From NCBI GenBank assembly GCA_016785225.1, contig JAFBJZ010000356.1:186001-250000 (forward strand): a stretch of DNA of 64,000 bases. Direction: 5' to 3'. Within the stretch, counting starts at the first letter, position 1. The number at the start of each line of letters is the position of its first letter. This stretch comes from Psettodes erumei (lineage: Eukaryota > Chordata > Actinopteri > Pleuronectiformes > Psettodidae). The translations under genes were made by a program, and so were the position numbers. The notes below the pieces were generated by a model. The model saw nothing but the letters and a program-made list of their open reading frames with translations, was not told the DNA's origin and did not search any database. Below, in pieces: positions 26,072-36,650 of the stretch.

Positions 26072-29000
26072 CGTTTGCCTGCGCCTGGCTCCCTCTCCGT
26101 CACTGACCACCTGTGGATGCAGTAAAGTGAGTGCACAGTGAGCTAATCTTGCGAAAACTGCAGCTACAGCTTCAGGAGTTACTGTGCCAGCTGAAACGAA
26201 GTTCAAGCTGAGAAACTTCAAAGCCTCTTGCGTCACCTTTGCAGTCCGCAGTCAGAAGGTTTATCTGGCATTGACAACCTCCCGTGAAATGAGGTGTTCG
26301 GCGGGTAAGCAGAAGCTGGTGGGAAGCAGGAGATGAAGAGGACCAGCCCTCTCCTATGGGTGACTATGAAGCGATGCAGTTCATGTGTGACATCCAGCCG
26401 TTTCCCAGCCTGTGACATGATGGCATCCGCAACGCAAATGACACAAATTTCAGGAGCCTATAGTGAGGATCTATTCACTGAGGTCTGCCCCTGCATGTTT
26501 CATTAGCCTGCTACAACCAGCTCACAGACCGTGCACCGTGGCTTTAACCCATTAGCTGTGGTTTACCGGTATATAAATGAAGCCAACATGAAGTCAACTT
26601 AAAGGAGCGCTGCATCGACGTGGCGGCCACCTGAACATGTGCTGTATATACAGGGATGTGTGACACAACGCGCTCAGCCCGCCTCTCTGACTCTGGGGAA
26701 CTGAGCCTCACTTGGAGCCTCGTTGTGTGTTTGTGTGATGGGCGCCCATGCGTAAGGAGACGGGCTGGAATGTAGGAATGCATTCACACCCGGGGTTTCT
26801 GAATAAACTCCCCATGAGTGAGGCGGGCGAACGCAGGGGAAGCGGGGGACTGGAGGGCGGGCCCTCGACCACCCTCCGCGAAAATCCGATCAAGATGTGT
26901 TTGTGTGCGCACACGGTCATTACGCGGAGTCTGTCTTTTTTTTCCTTGTACACACGCTGACCCACACAAACACCACCCTGATGTTGTGAGAGCTTCCCTA
27001 ACTTCCCGGTTTATTTTTCGCTGATATACAATACCGCCGCACCATCAACACACAGGGCTCAGCAGGGCCAGCTGTTTCCACGGAAACAAGTTTTGCAACA
27101 TTTCTGCAGGAATACAGGCTTTCAGTGTGAAACTGTTGCACTTCTGTCATCTGAAAATTTGCATCTGATTGTTATTGCTCTGTGGTTCCAGCTAATGCTG
27201 ATCATATTTCATGCCGTCTAACGACCCGAGCCGATAAAATGAATGTGGTAATATTCTAATGCCCTGTGACTCCCACTAATGGCCTCATATCCATGACGCG
27301 TTCGTGGCGGATGCTCCACCAGCATCTGTTTGTCAAAAAGACTTTTTTGGGACATAAGATTTCTGTTTCAGTGTCAGTTCTGCCTTTTCTTCTGAGAGTG
27401 TATTTCAGCCAAATCAATGATAAAAATGAAATAGAAACTAGGTAGGAGAAGGTTACATCCATGCATTGTCGGTTCATGAAATACAGGGTGTACAGTATGT
27501 TGTCAGTAAGCCCCAGTGACAGGAGAGAAGTATACAGGTGCTGGGCATGTGAAAATAGCAGCAGCAGCCTTGTGGAAGAGGAATTTCACAACGTTATCTG
27601 GCGATCTGTCTGTGTCACAGGGAGCCGATGTGAAACCTGCTCGTCAGGTGCTTTTTCTGCTTCTGTCAACAGAGACGCTCACCAGCGTGGGACAGGCTCA
27701 GCTCTGTTCTCCACCGCACTTATAGTGGTCAACAGCTTTAAACGATAACCGCTCGACGCACACGCGTGAGGCGGACGGAGGCTTTGGGGACAAGAGTCGG
27801 CCTGCCTACGCTTAAAATCCCCTGTTACCCAACACGTCTGTCAGCATGAGAAGCAAATCACCAAAAACAAGAAAAACCCCTGTGCTGCCCACACACAACC
27901 CACTTCTGCACAGTTGTGCAATAATCGTGAAGCCATGAAGCTGACTCAGGTAAAGTCAGCATGGGAATATTGTTGCTCTGCATCTAAAAAGCTTACTGTC
28001 GGAAACTAATCCACATGACCCCCCACGCACAAAGGCACAGCCAACGAGGCGGCTCAGCTTCGGTCTCGTCCCGTCTCCTTGCATTCAAACATTTTACAAA
28101 CCGGAATGAAACCCTCCTCCCCGACTTTTACCTGCTTTCAGGCTGTCTGGACGTCCAAAGAGCCAGGAGCCTTTCGGTTTTTCCCGGGCCGGTTTCGGTG
28201 ACGGCGGCGCAGAGAAGTTTTTCTCTGCCTCGACCTTCTTCTTCCTCTTCTGAATGCTGTTCCCCATTCTGGGGCAGTCCCAAAGCCCCCTAAAGGGGGT
28301 CTACTGTCCTGTGACAGTACATCTGGATTCCTTCTCTTAAGACCTTCCCACAGTCCCTCGCTCTCCAGCATGAACACACACCCTGAGTCAGAGTCAGTCC
28401 TGTGAATCCCCGAATCCCTGCGGTCAAATCATTCCCGCTGCTTCAGTCCCGCCACACACCTTGGTAAAGTGTAGGCGTGCTACAGACCCACTGACACCGT
28501 TCCTGTACAAACAAGCACGCTCCGGCTGTTAATGCAATCGCACACGCACACACAGCACCGCAACACGAAAAAACAAAACCCAAAACTGTCCAATCTGTCC
28601 TGTTCTGCGAGCTGACACACTTCTACTCATGTACATCCAGCTGCTGAAGCGGCAGCAGCATCCAGCACTGACAAGCTCTCTGCCAAGTGTGTGTGTGTGT
28701 GTCTGTGTGTTTGTGTGTGTGTGTGTGTGTAAGTGCCCCTCCCACTCTCTCTGCCTCTGAGATCGCAGAGCGCTCGCACAGCCGAGCATTTGCAGTCTTG
28801 AAGGGAGGGGTGGGCGGGGGGTAAAAACCACACACGCACTTTCATCACCAGATAACTCATGAATTGATTCACACGCACCGTTCCCTCTACCGGTTAATGG
28901 CACACTTCAGTTGGGTTATACCTCGCGCCATTACGAGCACTGCCGACAGGTCCTGTCAACACAACGTGGTGATGGAGGCGACACAGACTCCACAGATGCG

Positions 29001-30005
29001 CGCTGACAGCTGCTGACGGGGAGAGAGTGCCGCACAATTCAGAGCAAACACCGGGATACGGGCGAGAGTGGAGACTACAAAACAGATACGGGATGCTGGG
29101 CAATGAAACTGACCCGTGTGCACACACACACACACACACACAAACACACATACACACGTGAATGCAAGAGCACAGACGAAGACCAGGGATCAAATCTCGC
29201 TCGGAGGGGAGAACATTCGAGGAAATAAAGATGCTTAGCCGGATGGGCGGGCTACGCAACCAGAGAGGCGACGTATGTGTCAGTAACACCGTCGCCTGAA
29301 GCAATGTTCAGCCAACACCAGGGAGCGCACATGAAGACCTCCGCTTCTTTAAAGTAACTCAGCATCCCTCCGCCTCATCCTGTCGCCCTCACATCACAAA
29401 AAATGAGGAGACGTGCAGTATATGTAGGACTGTTGAACTGTCCCTGAATACCAGGACGACATGGCGACATACGTCCCACACGGAGGACTCGGCAACCTTT
29501 GCCGCCGCTCGGTGTCCGCGGCACCCACCCTTCTGATCCGTATGGAGAACTGGTGGAAGATAAAAAGCCTCCAATAAAAAGCAGATTTACTGACTCTAAG
29601 GGGGCGGGGGCGGTGGAGGCGGCAGTGAAGAAGGGGAGAGCTGCTAGGCTGCTGGGCAAAGAATTTATAATCCCTTGTTTTTTTTTCTTGTTTTGGAGAG
29701 GAGGAATGGATTCCGTGTCCCAAGAGCAAGAGGAGTTACTGGGACTTTCCGAATATGAATGAACACTGCAAGTTTACGGCGACGGCGTGCACGTATGACG
29801 TATGGTCTCTCACACATAAATGTGCGGGTGAGAGGCGGGGGAAGCCGCGAAGACAGTGACATCACCCGAGCTCCTCGCTGCAAAGTATAAAACGACCTGC
29901 GATAAAACGCCGCCTGCTAATGCGGCCCCAGCAGAACCACACCCAGTGCATCTGTGCTGCTCGAGTGCTCGCCATCTCATCTGGCGTAGAGCTGTGAGAG
30001 CTCAC

Positions 30006-30041
<36 letters not shown>

Positions 30042-31410
30042 TCACGTGTGTTACCCTGCCTCTGCCGATGAGCTGCAAAGCAACGTGCCCCAGATACATT
30101 TCAATATGAGTGTGATCAAAGCCTGTGTCGCCGTCGAGAGTGTTTTCAGGACGCGGAGGCTGCAGGGAACTCGCATGAAAGTCTGTCAGTCAGGGCCTGT
30201 GTGTGTGTGTGTGTGTGTGCGCACGCATGCGCACATGTGTACATTAAATTACATTAGTGGCAGAGGAATGCCACTGTTGGGGAACAGTCGTCAGGAAAGT
30301 GGTTGTCAGGGTGACCATTACCAGGGCCGAAAGACAGGATTAAGGAATCTACCTTTCTAAAAGTTTCAAAGTTTGAGTGTACTTTTACTGACGTGTGTGT
30401 GTGTATGGCAGACTAGCGGCCTGAAGTAGGACATCCTCTTCAAAAAGTGACATTACAGATTGACCTACATGACATCGCTGGGGTCTTTTAAGCCTCCCTA
30501 CAAATCTTTACATTCAATAAAATCTACCAGCATCAGCCAAGCATCTTGTGGCAAGATCTGCTATCACAATGAAAAACAAACAAACAAAAAAACAACCTCG
30601 AGGGCTCTGAGGCAAAGAACTCAAAACACACGTCCAGTAAGAAACATCCAACCGCGGAACCGCAGCTCAGTCTGACCCGTAGCAGCCACAGGTGTAAGAG
30701 CGCCATCTGCAGGCAAGGAGAGCAACGAACGGTCCAACTGCACTTTTATTGTGTTCCGGTGCGTTCCAAATGTTACCAGTTGTGTCGGCCGCAGTGTAAG
30801 AGAACGAGAGGAAAACAAGCCAAGGCAAGTTCTCGCCGTTGGTGCAGGATATCTGAGCGAGGAACTCGGACTGCTGGCCACACAAAACGAGACGTCTGAG
30901 GTGTCGTCTTTGACTCTAAGAACCTGGGACGGGTGCTTTTCTACTTTTTGCCAATTCAGGATTGCTCAGCATATCTAGAAACAGACTAATAAATAGCCCA
31001 AATAATCACTGGTTGTATCATACTTCCCCCTTTTTTGTTCTTCCCTGCGGGCGGTGGCTTTGTGGAGCGGGCTGGCATGAGTAGAACTTGGCTCCAAGCG
31101 AGCCAGTTGTCTGCCGAACACCGCAGCCGGCTAAATATAGATGTCTGGGTTCGGGAGAGGTCACCCAGATGATCGATCACGACGCCAAGCGCCGGCTTTA
31201 ATCAGAAGCGAGCAGCGCTCCAAGACGCCTTACCGAGCTCAAGTTAACTCTGAGTGGTACTCAGCTCGAGACCGACTGAATTCCTGAGTCACTTTGTCAT
31301 CGTTCTTCTCTTCACAGAGCAAAAAAGAAAAAAAGGGCAAGAGCACACAGCTGGATCAGGTAAACAGCGTTCAACAGGTGTATCTATTACAGCACGTTAC
31401 GTAAGAGGAG

Positions 31411-31462
<52 letters not shown>

Positions 31463-32643
31463 TCTTTGGGGAAAATCAGTTGTATATCCCTGTGTATACA
31501 GACTCCCCCCTCCCTCTGTCCTACGCTGATGTCTTCCAGCTGCCTCTCCCGCCACATCAAACGCACTCCACATCCTATAAAACAACCCATTAGCTCTTAT
31601 TCCATAAACAATACCTTGGGAAAAGGGGATTGGGATTTTGATTGCAATTAACCCCCCCCGAGTCTGTGCAAGTGGGTCCGCGATATGCATGATGTGCATA
31701 TGAATGCATGAGTGCACAATGCTCGAAGAACTATGGAAAAGTAATGGAAAGCACTCGAATAAGGACGGTGCAATGATAGCCGCAGAAACGTGAACAGTGG
31801 TGGGCTGTGACCTCAAAAGTGACCCCGGTATGCTTTCTTCTGTAGCTCCACGTCCCACTCTGCTGCACGCTGCCAGTCCCCGCACCAGACGCCACCTGGG
31901 AGACGATTGATGTTTCAGTCCGACACCGTTGTCGGGCCCCATTGTTGCCCGGGCGGCACCACTGCCGCGGCAACCTGCTCCTCACAATGCCGTCGCCCGG
32001 GAGACGTTTACCTCACCGGCGCGGCTGCGGGTCCTTTTCGATGGATGAGGGTTTGGGGCCGGTGTCTGCTTACCCAGGTAAAATGACCTTGCTCATCAAA
32101 GCGCGTGGGTTCGTGTGTGAGTGGTGAATGATGTTTGCAGGGGGACATTGTGCGGCCGCATTAAACTTTCACACCCCTCCCCATCTCGCTGCCTCCCATA
32201 TTAAAGTTAAAGTAAAGCCCTGAGTTGAGGCCTGTAATAGATCTGAGGCGGTGTACAGTGTTCTCGGTGTAATGAGATGTTCACTCTTCAATTACTTTGC
32301 TAGGTCTGTAATCTGCATTACTGTTTGTGAATCTACACACCCTAACTGTGTTTTGTGATGTGGCAGCCCCCCCCGACACACACACACACAGAGAAGATCG
32401 AGCGAACACTGGGATACACAACAAAGACTTTCAAGGCCTGCGTTTGTGACACAGTACAACGTATTCTCCCCCGGACACACACGGCTTCACATGAGCGGAA
32501 AACAATGACAACACACGCACGGACACACACACAGCGTGGAATCCCAGGGATTGCGCAGAATGACCTCAGCGCACAAACAGCCCAGCCAAAGATGGGCTGG
32601 TTGTGCACTGGACAAAGGTAGTTGCACGGACTCTATATGCCCT

Positions 32644-32675
<32 letters not shown>

Positions 32676-35608
32676 TGGCAGTGATGTAATGAGTGCCGGC
32701 GCTGGGTTGGCGCCGCCCTAAGCCCGGCAATATGACGGTGACACACACAAACAGAGACACCCTCTGATACGGGGTTGGCGGGGGAACTCGGTCGCACGCC
32801 CTCACGCGCTGCACCGCCGCCGTCCGCGCATGACTTTAAACACACGCCGATTGCACGGTAATAAGCAGTGACGACCCGCACACGCCCGCGCTGAGCGGAG
32901 GATGTCGAGCGGCGCGAGAAGCAGATAAAAAACAGCAATACGTGCTAATGAAAAGGCAAAGACCCTGAAAAAACCTGAGACGGAGAAAGATGGAAAGAAA
33001 GAGCTCCCAAGTCGCTCTAATTAAAAAAGTATTCAGAGGCCGTTGCCCAAGAGTCCTCTCGGGCCTGAATGGGGCTTTGTGATTCGCTGCAATCTCTCCT
33101 CTTCATCGCATAACTCCAGGCCTGATCTGGCATCCAGGCTGCCGCGCGCGCACGGACCTCGACACGCGCGCACAAACTGCTCGACTACACAGCTCCCAGG
33201 AATCCAGCACATCAAAGAGTGTTTTTTTTCATAGGGGGAGGAATCTGTGTAAAATATAGCTGGCAGTCAGAGCTGGACCACTGACGGCTGGATCGCGGAG
33301 GAGCAGATCCGAGCCAGTCACGCAGGGATGACACAGCCAATGCAAACAAAGACCCCGTCAAAGACAGTACAGTCGCAGAAACAAGGGAGGAACTCATTAG
33401 GGGAGGGAGCAAGAAATGTGCACTGAGGGCAAGTTCACCTTTACGAAAGAAACGGAAAGGTGCAGCCGTACAGGAGGCTCCTCTTACTAACGTGACAACA
33501 CAGCTTTCCTTTCGTTTGGTAAAACGGCGAAAAATGTCTTGACCAGGACCTTCAGTCCATGTGTACCTGTGTTTACAGTGTGTGGGACAGATCTGAAACC
33601 CGTGTGGGTCTGAAATCAGATAATGAATCAAAACAAAACCAGTGGAGTCCAACTGACTACAGCTAAACAGTGCACACGTAGGTGTCTGGAGAAGCGCGCG
33701 TGCGTGTGTGTGCGTGCGCGTACACACTACTGCTTTGTCTCGACAGGTTGGTAAGTCACCCAGCGGGTTCAGGAAGACTGAACTGCAGCAGTCAGGCAAA
33801 GAAATAAAGGTGCAATGCCACAATTATTTGCTGGTGGGAAAACGGGTTTCCGTCACTTTCTCTGCAGGAGACAAAACTCCAAAGAAATCTAAACAATCCA
33901 AGCCTAACAGTTTGTTCAAACACACACACACACACACACACAGGTGAGACAGAAAGCAGCTGCTGTTCACATAGGTCAATTAGTGAACAAATCGCTCTGT
34001 GAGACAATGTGAAAACAACCCCTCAGGCTCCTGTGTGTGTGTGTGTGTGTGTGTGCGTGCGTGTGCGTGTGGTGACAGCAAGTTGGCTCTAACAAGATCC
34101 AGTCAGCGATTCCCTGCCGCATTTTGGGGGTGATGTGAGAATTTAGGCAAAACAGCAGAGGGCACCCCGGCCTCCACCTCTCCCTTTCTGTTTTTCTTTT
34201 TTGACCGACAGTGACCCACCTTCTGTTGATCACAGCCAGCCCACAGACAAACGAGCGTGCTGCACTTAGCAGATGTAGAATGTCCTCGAAGACGCTTTAA
34301 AAGAATAAGGGCATACAGCCAGTGAGCACAGTCGTCCTCGCGCTCGTCCTTTTGAAGCTGCGACTCCAGGGGCCAAGCTGGACGTTCCGTGAGCTTGTTA
34401 TGATGTTGGACATGTTTGGTCCTCTTAAGTCTTAAAAAAGGGGGGGGGTGAAAAAAATCACTAGGACAAAATGTCAAAAAAACATGGTTCCCACACATTC
34501 TTACCATCAGCCTTTGACCATCATCCTGGGGAATTATTAGCCCTGCTACTAGTTAATCTTTGGTTTCAAAAGGGGTCACTGTCTGCTACCCATCCAGTGC
34601 TCGTCGCTATCCACAGACCTTACAAAACCACAGGGTACAGCATAATAAGGGGAACAAGCACAAGAACCACAGAGACAACTGGCCAAAAAAAGTCTGTGAA
34701 TCTGAATTTCCAAGAGGTTGCTGCAGAGTAACTACAGTAACACACACACACACACACACACACGAAACGACAGAGGAGAAAGGGACGGCTTTAGAGGTGG
34801 AACAAAAACAGGAAACAGGGACTGTGGGTAATCTCTGTGCTGCCGACCAAGCAAACGCATCAGTAAACAGAAAGAGGGGATTAGGGCCCTGCATCATATG
34901 GCTACACGCGTGTGTGCGCGTACGTGCGCCTCACCGTTTCCAGGTCATAAACATACGGACTGATGTCCTGGCGATAACCGGGCCTCTCTTAACTTTCCAT
35001 CTTAATCCCAAAGTCAACACACTTCTCTGAAACATCGTGACCGTGCAGTCTGTGGTCATGACAGACAAAACAAGACAGAATTAGACGGCCAAGTTGCCAA
35101 ACAAGCAAACCGAGGCTTCACAACACTGATCCTCAGCTAACCCGAACCTCCACAGGCAATATCCATCCTGAGAGAACTTGCACGCTCCGCGTATCAGAGT
35201 CAGAAACTCTCACTGATATCAGGCTGATTTGCTGTTGATGATTCACGCTTTGCTGACAGAAAGGTGATGTCCTTGCTTAATTTCATTTCTTATTTCACAC
35301 ACTTTTAATGCACCCTTGATGGCTGAAGAATGTTTCTTCTGTGGTCTAGTAGAGTGTAACGTCATGAGCCACTCACCTTTTGGAGGATCATGGCTCGGAA
35401 GTCCCAGTTTGGCATCCGTCGCATCAGTGCCAGGTCGGTTCAAGCCGTTGCCAATGCTCTTCTTCCTCCGGCTCCCCTTTAACCAGCTGAAGGCCTGTCC
35501 TAGGGAGCTTCCTGGTTTCCTCTGCCCACGCTGAGCCCTCGCCTCCCGGGCTAAGATCTCAGTGATGTCCCTGGGCACCAAGTCACCTGTCGACCTCCTC
35601 CGGGACAT
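7162..35608 (-). CDS. nhsl3: NHS-like protein 3 (KIAA1522 homologue), long isoform
   Basis: Nance-Horan syndrome-like family; members of this family act at the WAVE/actin machinery and cell junctions. Exons in transcript order are 35377-35608, 12577-12735, 12267-12310, 12031-12169, 11340-11447, 11075-11241, 10783-10959 and 7162-10692, totalling 1519 codons with stop and all phases agreeing. The first exon opens MSRRRSTGDLVPR and has a basic stretch (SRRKKS). Family blocks seen are QENVFIKGSRPQYLEDL in exon 2, RTTIMGIPNQVQKELG in exon 5, MSPQATYLSTIIPNAVLP at the start of the large exon, and LVTPSLLQMVRLRSV and SPASTASFIFSR near the end. Most of the large exon is low-complexity Ser/Pro sequence with PPPPPP SH3-type ligands and is probably disordered. 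Position beside yars1 matches human KIAA1522. Intron 1 is about 22.6 kb. Confidence 0.88.
11994..12016. repeat. (AC)n microsatellite in an nhsl3 intron
   Basis: A perfect AC run of about 11 units, 15 bp beyond the 3' border (12031) of an nhsl3 coding exon, on the intron side of its donor. Confidence 0.9.
14418..14720 (-). promoter_or_regulatory. nhsl3: 5' UTR / promoter region of the short nhsl3 isoform
   Basis: The sequence immediately upstream (on the - strand) of the ATG at 14415-14417. No TATA box is obvious. Position follows from the first exon; the transcription start cannot be set from sequence alone. Confidence 0.35.
16448..16933 (-). mobile_element. Solo LTR of an LTR retrotransposon with 5-bp TSD
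   Basis: A 486-bp segment is bounded by TG...CA with inverted termini (TGTGATGATC and GATCATAACA) and flanked by the direct repeat GATTG at 16443-16447 and 16934-16938. Read on the - strand it begins TGTTATGATC and carries AATAAA (complement of 16501-16506) near its 3' end, as in an LTR R region. No gag, pol or primer-binding site lies beside it, so this is a solo LTR left by recombination. The family is not assignable by eye; a Ty3/gypsy- or retrovirus-like LTR is likely. It sits in nhsl3 intron 1 in the same orientation as the gene. Confidence 0.75.
19118..19164. repeat. (AC)n microsatellite
   Basis: A perfect AC run of about 23 units within nhsl3 intron 1. Confidence 0.95.
20785..20995. 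repeat. Degraded dispersed teleost repeat
   Basis: Phrases such as 'catttt.gggaaa...ttatttgctttct' and, at the right end, 'cagtcttcatgctaagctaagctaacc' resemble a high-copy repeat common in percomorph genomes. The middle is diverged. The family name is uncertain and no TSD was found. Confidence 0.4.
23509..23540. repeat. (TG)16 microsatellite
   Basis: A perfect TG run in nhsl3 intron 1. Confidence 0.93.
26045..26070. repeat. (GT)13 microsatellite
   Basis: A perfect GT run in nhsl3 intron 1. Confidence 0.92.
28687..28730. repeat. Interrupted (GT)n microsatellite
   Basis: A GT tract interrupted by single C and T substitutions, in nhsl3 intron 1. Confidence 0.88.
29117..29157. repeat. Compound (AC)n tract
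   Basis: A CA-rich run with AAAC and ATAC interruptions in nhsl3 intron 1. Confidence 0.85.
30011..30039. repeat. (TG)14 microsatellite
   Basis: A perfect TG run in nhsl3 intron 1. A second shorter GT tract passing into alternating GCGCACGCATGCGC follows at 30199-30232. Confidence 0.9.
31412..31460. repeat. (AC)24 microsatellite
   Basis: An uninterrupted AC run of about 49 bp in nhsl3 intron 1. Confidence 0.95.
32644..32670. repeat. (TG)n microsatellite
   Basis: A perfect GT/TG run in nhsl3 intron 1. Confidence 0.9.
33920..34075. repeat. Paired (CA)n and (GT)n tracts
   Basis: A (CA)11 run at 33920-33942 is followed about 90 bp later by a (GT)n run from 34032 with GC interruptions. The two tracts are complementary and about 90 bp apart, so they could form a long hairpin if single-stranded. 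Confidence 0.8.
34741..34763. repeat. (CA)11 microsatellite
   Basis: A perfect CA run about 600 bp inside the intron from the long nhsl3 first exon. Confidence 0.9.
35377..35608 (-). other. nhsl3: Alternative coding first exon of nhsl3 (long form)
   Basis: Encodes 77 codons plus one base from the ATG at 35606-35608 to a consensus donor (AAAAG|gtgagt). The stretch EILAREARAQRGQRKPGSSL is followed by a basic SRRKKS segment. Its end phase (1) is exactly that of the short first exon at 14360-14417, so either can splice to 12735. A possible acceptor (ccccag, exon edge 35622) lies just upstream of the ATG, suggesting a further noncoding exon. Confidence 0.75.
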
Positions 35609-36179
35609 CCTGGAGGTTGGTCCTGGGGACTAAGGTCCGATACCGCCGCTTAAATCAGCGTGCGTTCTTTCGGGAACAGGTGACTGGATCTGAAATCGCC
35701 CCTCCTGTGCAGGGTTTGATGAACCCCTCTGTCTCTCTTTGGCCTCGCTCAGCGTCTCTGTTTTTCCTGTCTGTCACCACCTGGGACAACAATGAGATCA
35801 GCAGAATGAGAGAGACAGCATGAGATGGAAAGAGGAAAGAAAAAAAAGACTGAAAATGAAAGCCAGAGGGGGGGACAGAGTGACGCGTGAAAGCAAGAAC
35901 AAGACAAGAGAGAGAGCAGAGCAGCTAGAACAGGGCGATGAAATATAAAATAAATCAAACTTGCGCACGATTATAAAAGAACAGATATGATAAGAGAAAA
36001 TGAGAGCATAAAAACAACCGAAGAGTCGGACCGTTAATCCATCAAGAACAAGAACATTCCCTCATTGTCCCAGCAAAGTATTCCCTTCACTTGTCCGCCC
36101 CCACTCTCTCTCTTCCTATTCTCTCATTTTTGTGTTTGCAGAGGAGAAGCCCCAGGGAGGAGAGCTGGACCTCTGCAGC

Positions 36180-36180
<1 letters not shown>

Positions 36181-36216
<36 letters not shown>
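36181..36216. repeat. (TG)n microsatellite
   Basis: A TG run of about 17 units between the candidate noncoding exon and the long coding first exon of nhsl3. Confidence 0.92.
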
Positions 36217-36217
<1 letters not shown>

Positions 36218-36449
36218 ATGCATGTGTGACATGTGGTTCACATCAGCAGAAAACCGTGTATGGGTCAGAATGAAGCTTGATTCAATAAATACCAGTAAAT
36301 ATTTTTTAAAATCTACTTTTTTTTAGTAATAAACAGATACATACAGTACAATGAACGCAGATGAACACGGGGAATTTCTCTACATGTTGTCACATTAACA
36401 GAGTGAAAAAAAATGCGCGGTGAAACGGTCTAACGTGCACCCAACTTAC

Positions 36450-36518
36450 TCAGTGGACGCGCTGCGCTGTCCTCCACTCCCCGCTCCTCTCTCAGCCTGA
36501 GAACAGCCTGGCGGAGCG

Positions 36519-36557
<39 letters not shown>

Positions 36558-36650
36558 AGCTGAGTGAATGAAGCGCCATGCTCTCTGAACAGCCAGTCCC
36601 TCCCTCTGTGTGAGAGCCAGCCTCTCTCGTCCCACCTCTCGCCGCACTGT
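36450..36650 (-). promoter_or_regulatory. nhsl3: Candidate noncoding first exon / promoter of long nhsl3
   Basis: On the - strand a perfect donor (ACTGA|gtaagt) has its exon edge at 36450, preceded by GC-rich sequence with several CpGs. It would splice to the acceptor near 35622, 14 bp before the long-form ATG. A (GT)12 tract (36532-36555) lies inside it and would be (AC)12 in the transcript. The upstream boundary is arbitrary. Inference. Confidence 0.35.

Larger units (their letters stand above)
14721..35242. other. nhsl3: Large first intron of nhsl3, no supported gene
   Basis: About 20 kb with no ORF resembling a known protein and no convincing exon. It holds many (AC)n/(GT)n tracts, one solo LTR at 16448-16933 and a degraded dispersed repeat near 20.8-21.0 kb. 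Such long first introns often hold enhancers, but none can be recognised here without cross-species alignment. Confidence 0.6.

Noticed and set aside
33212..33823. 203-codon - strand ORF in nhsl3 intron 1
   Set aside because: No motif or family match, and an antisense ORF of similar length exists; treated as chance.
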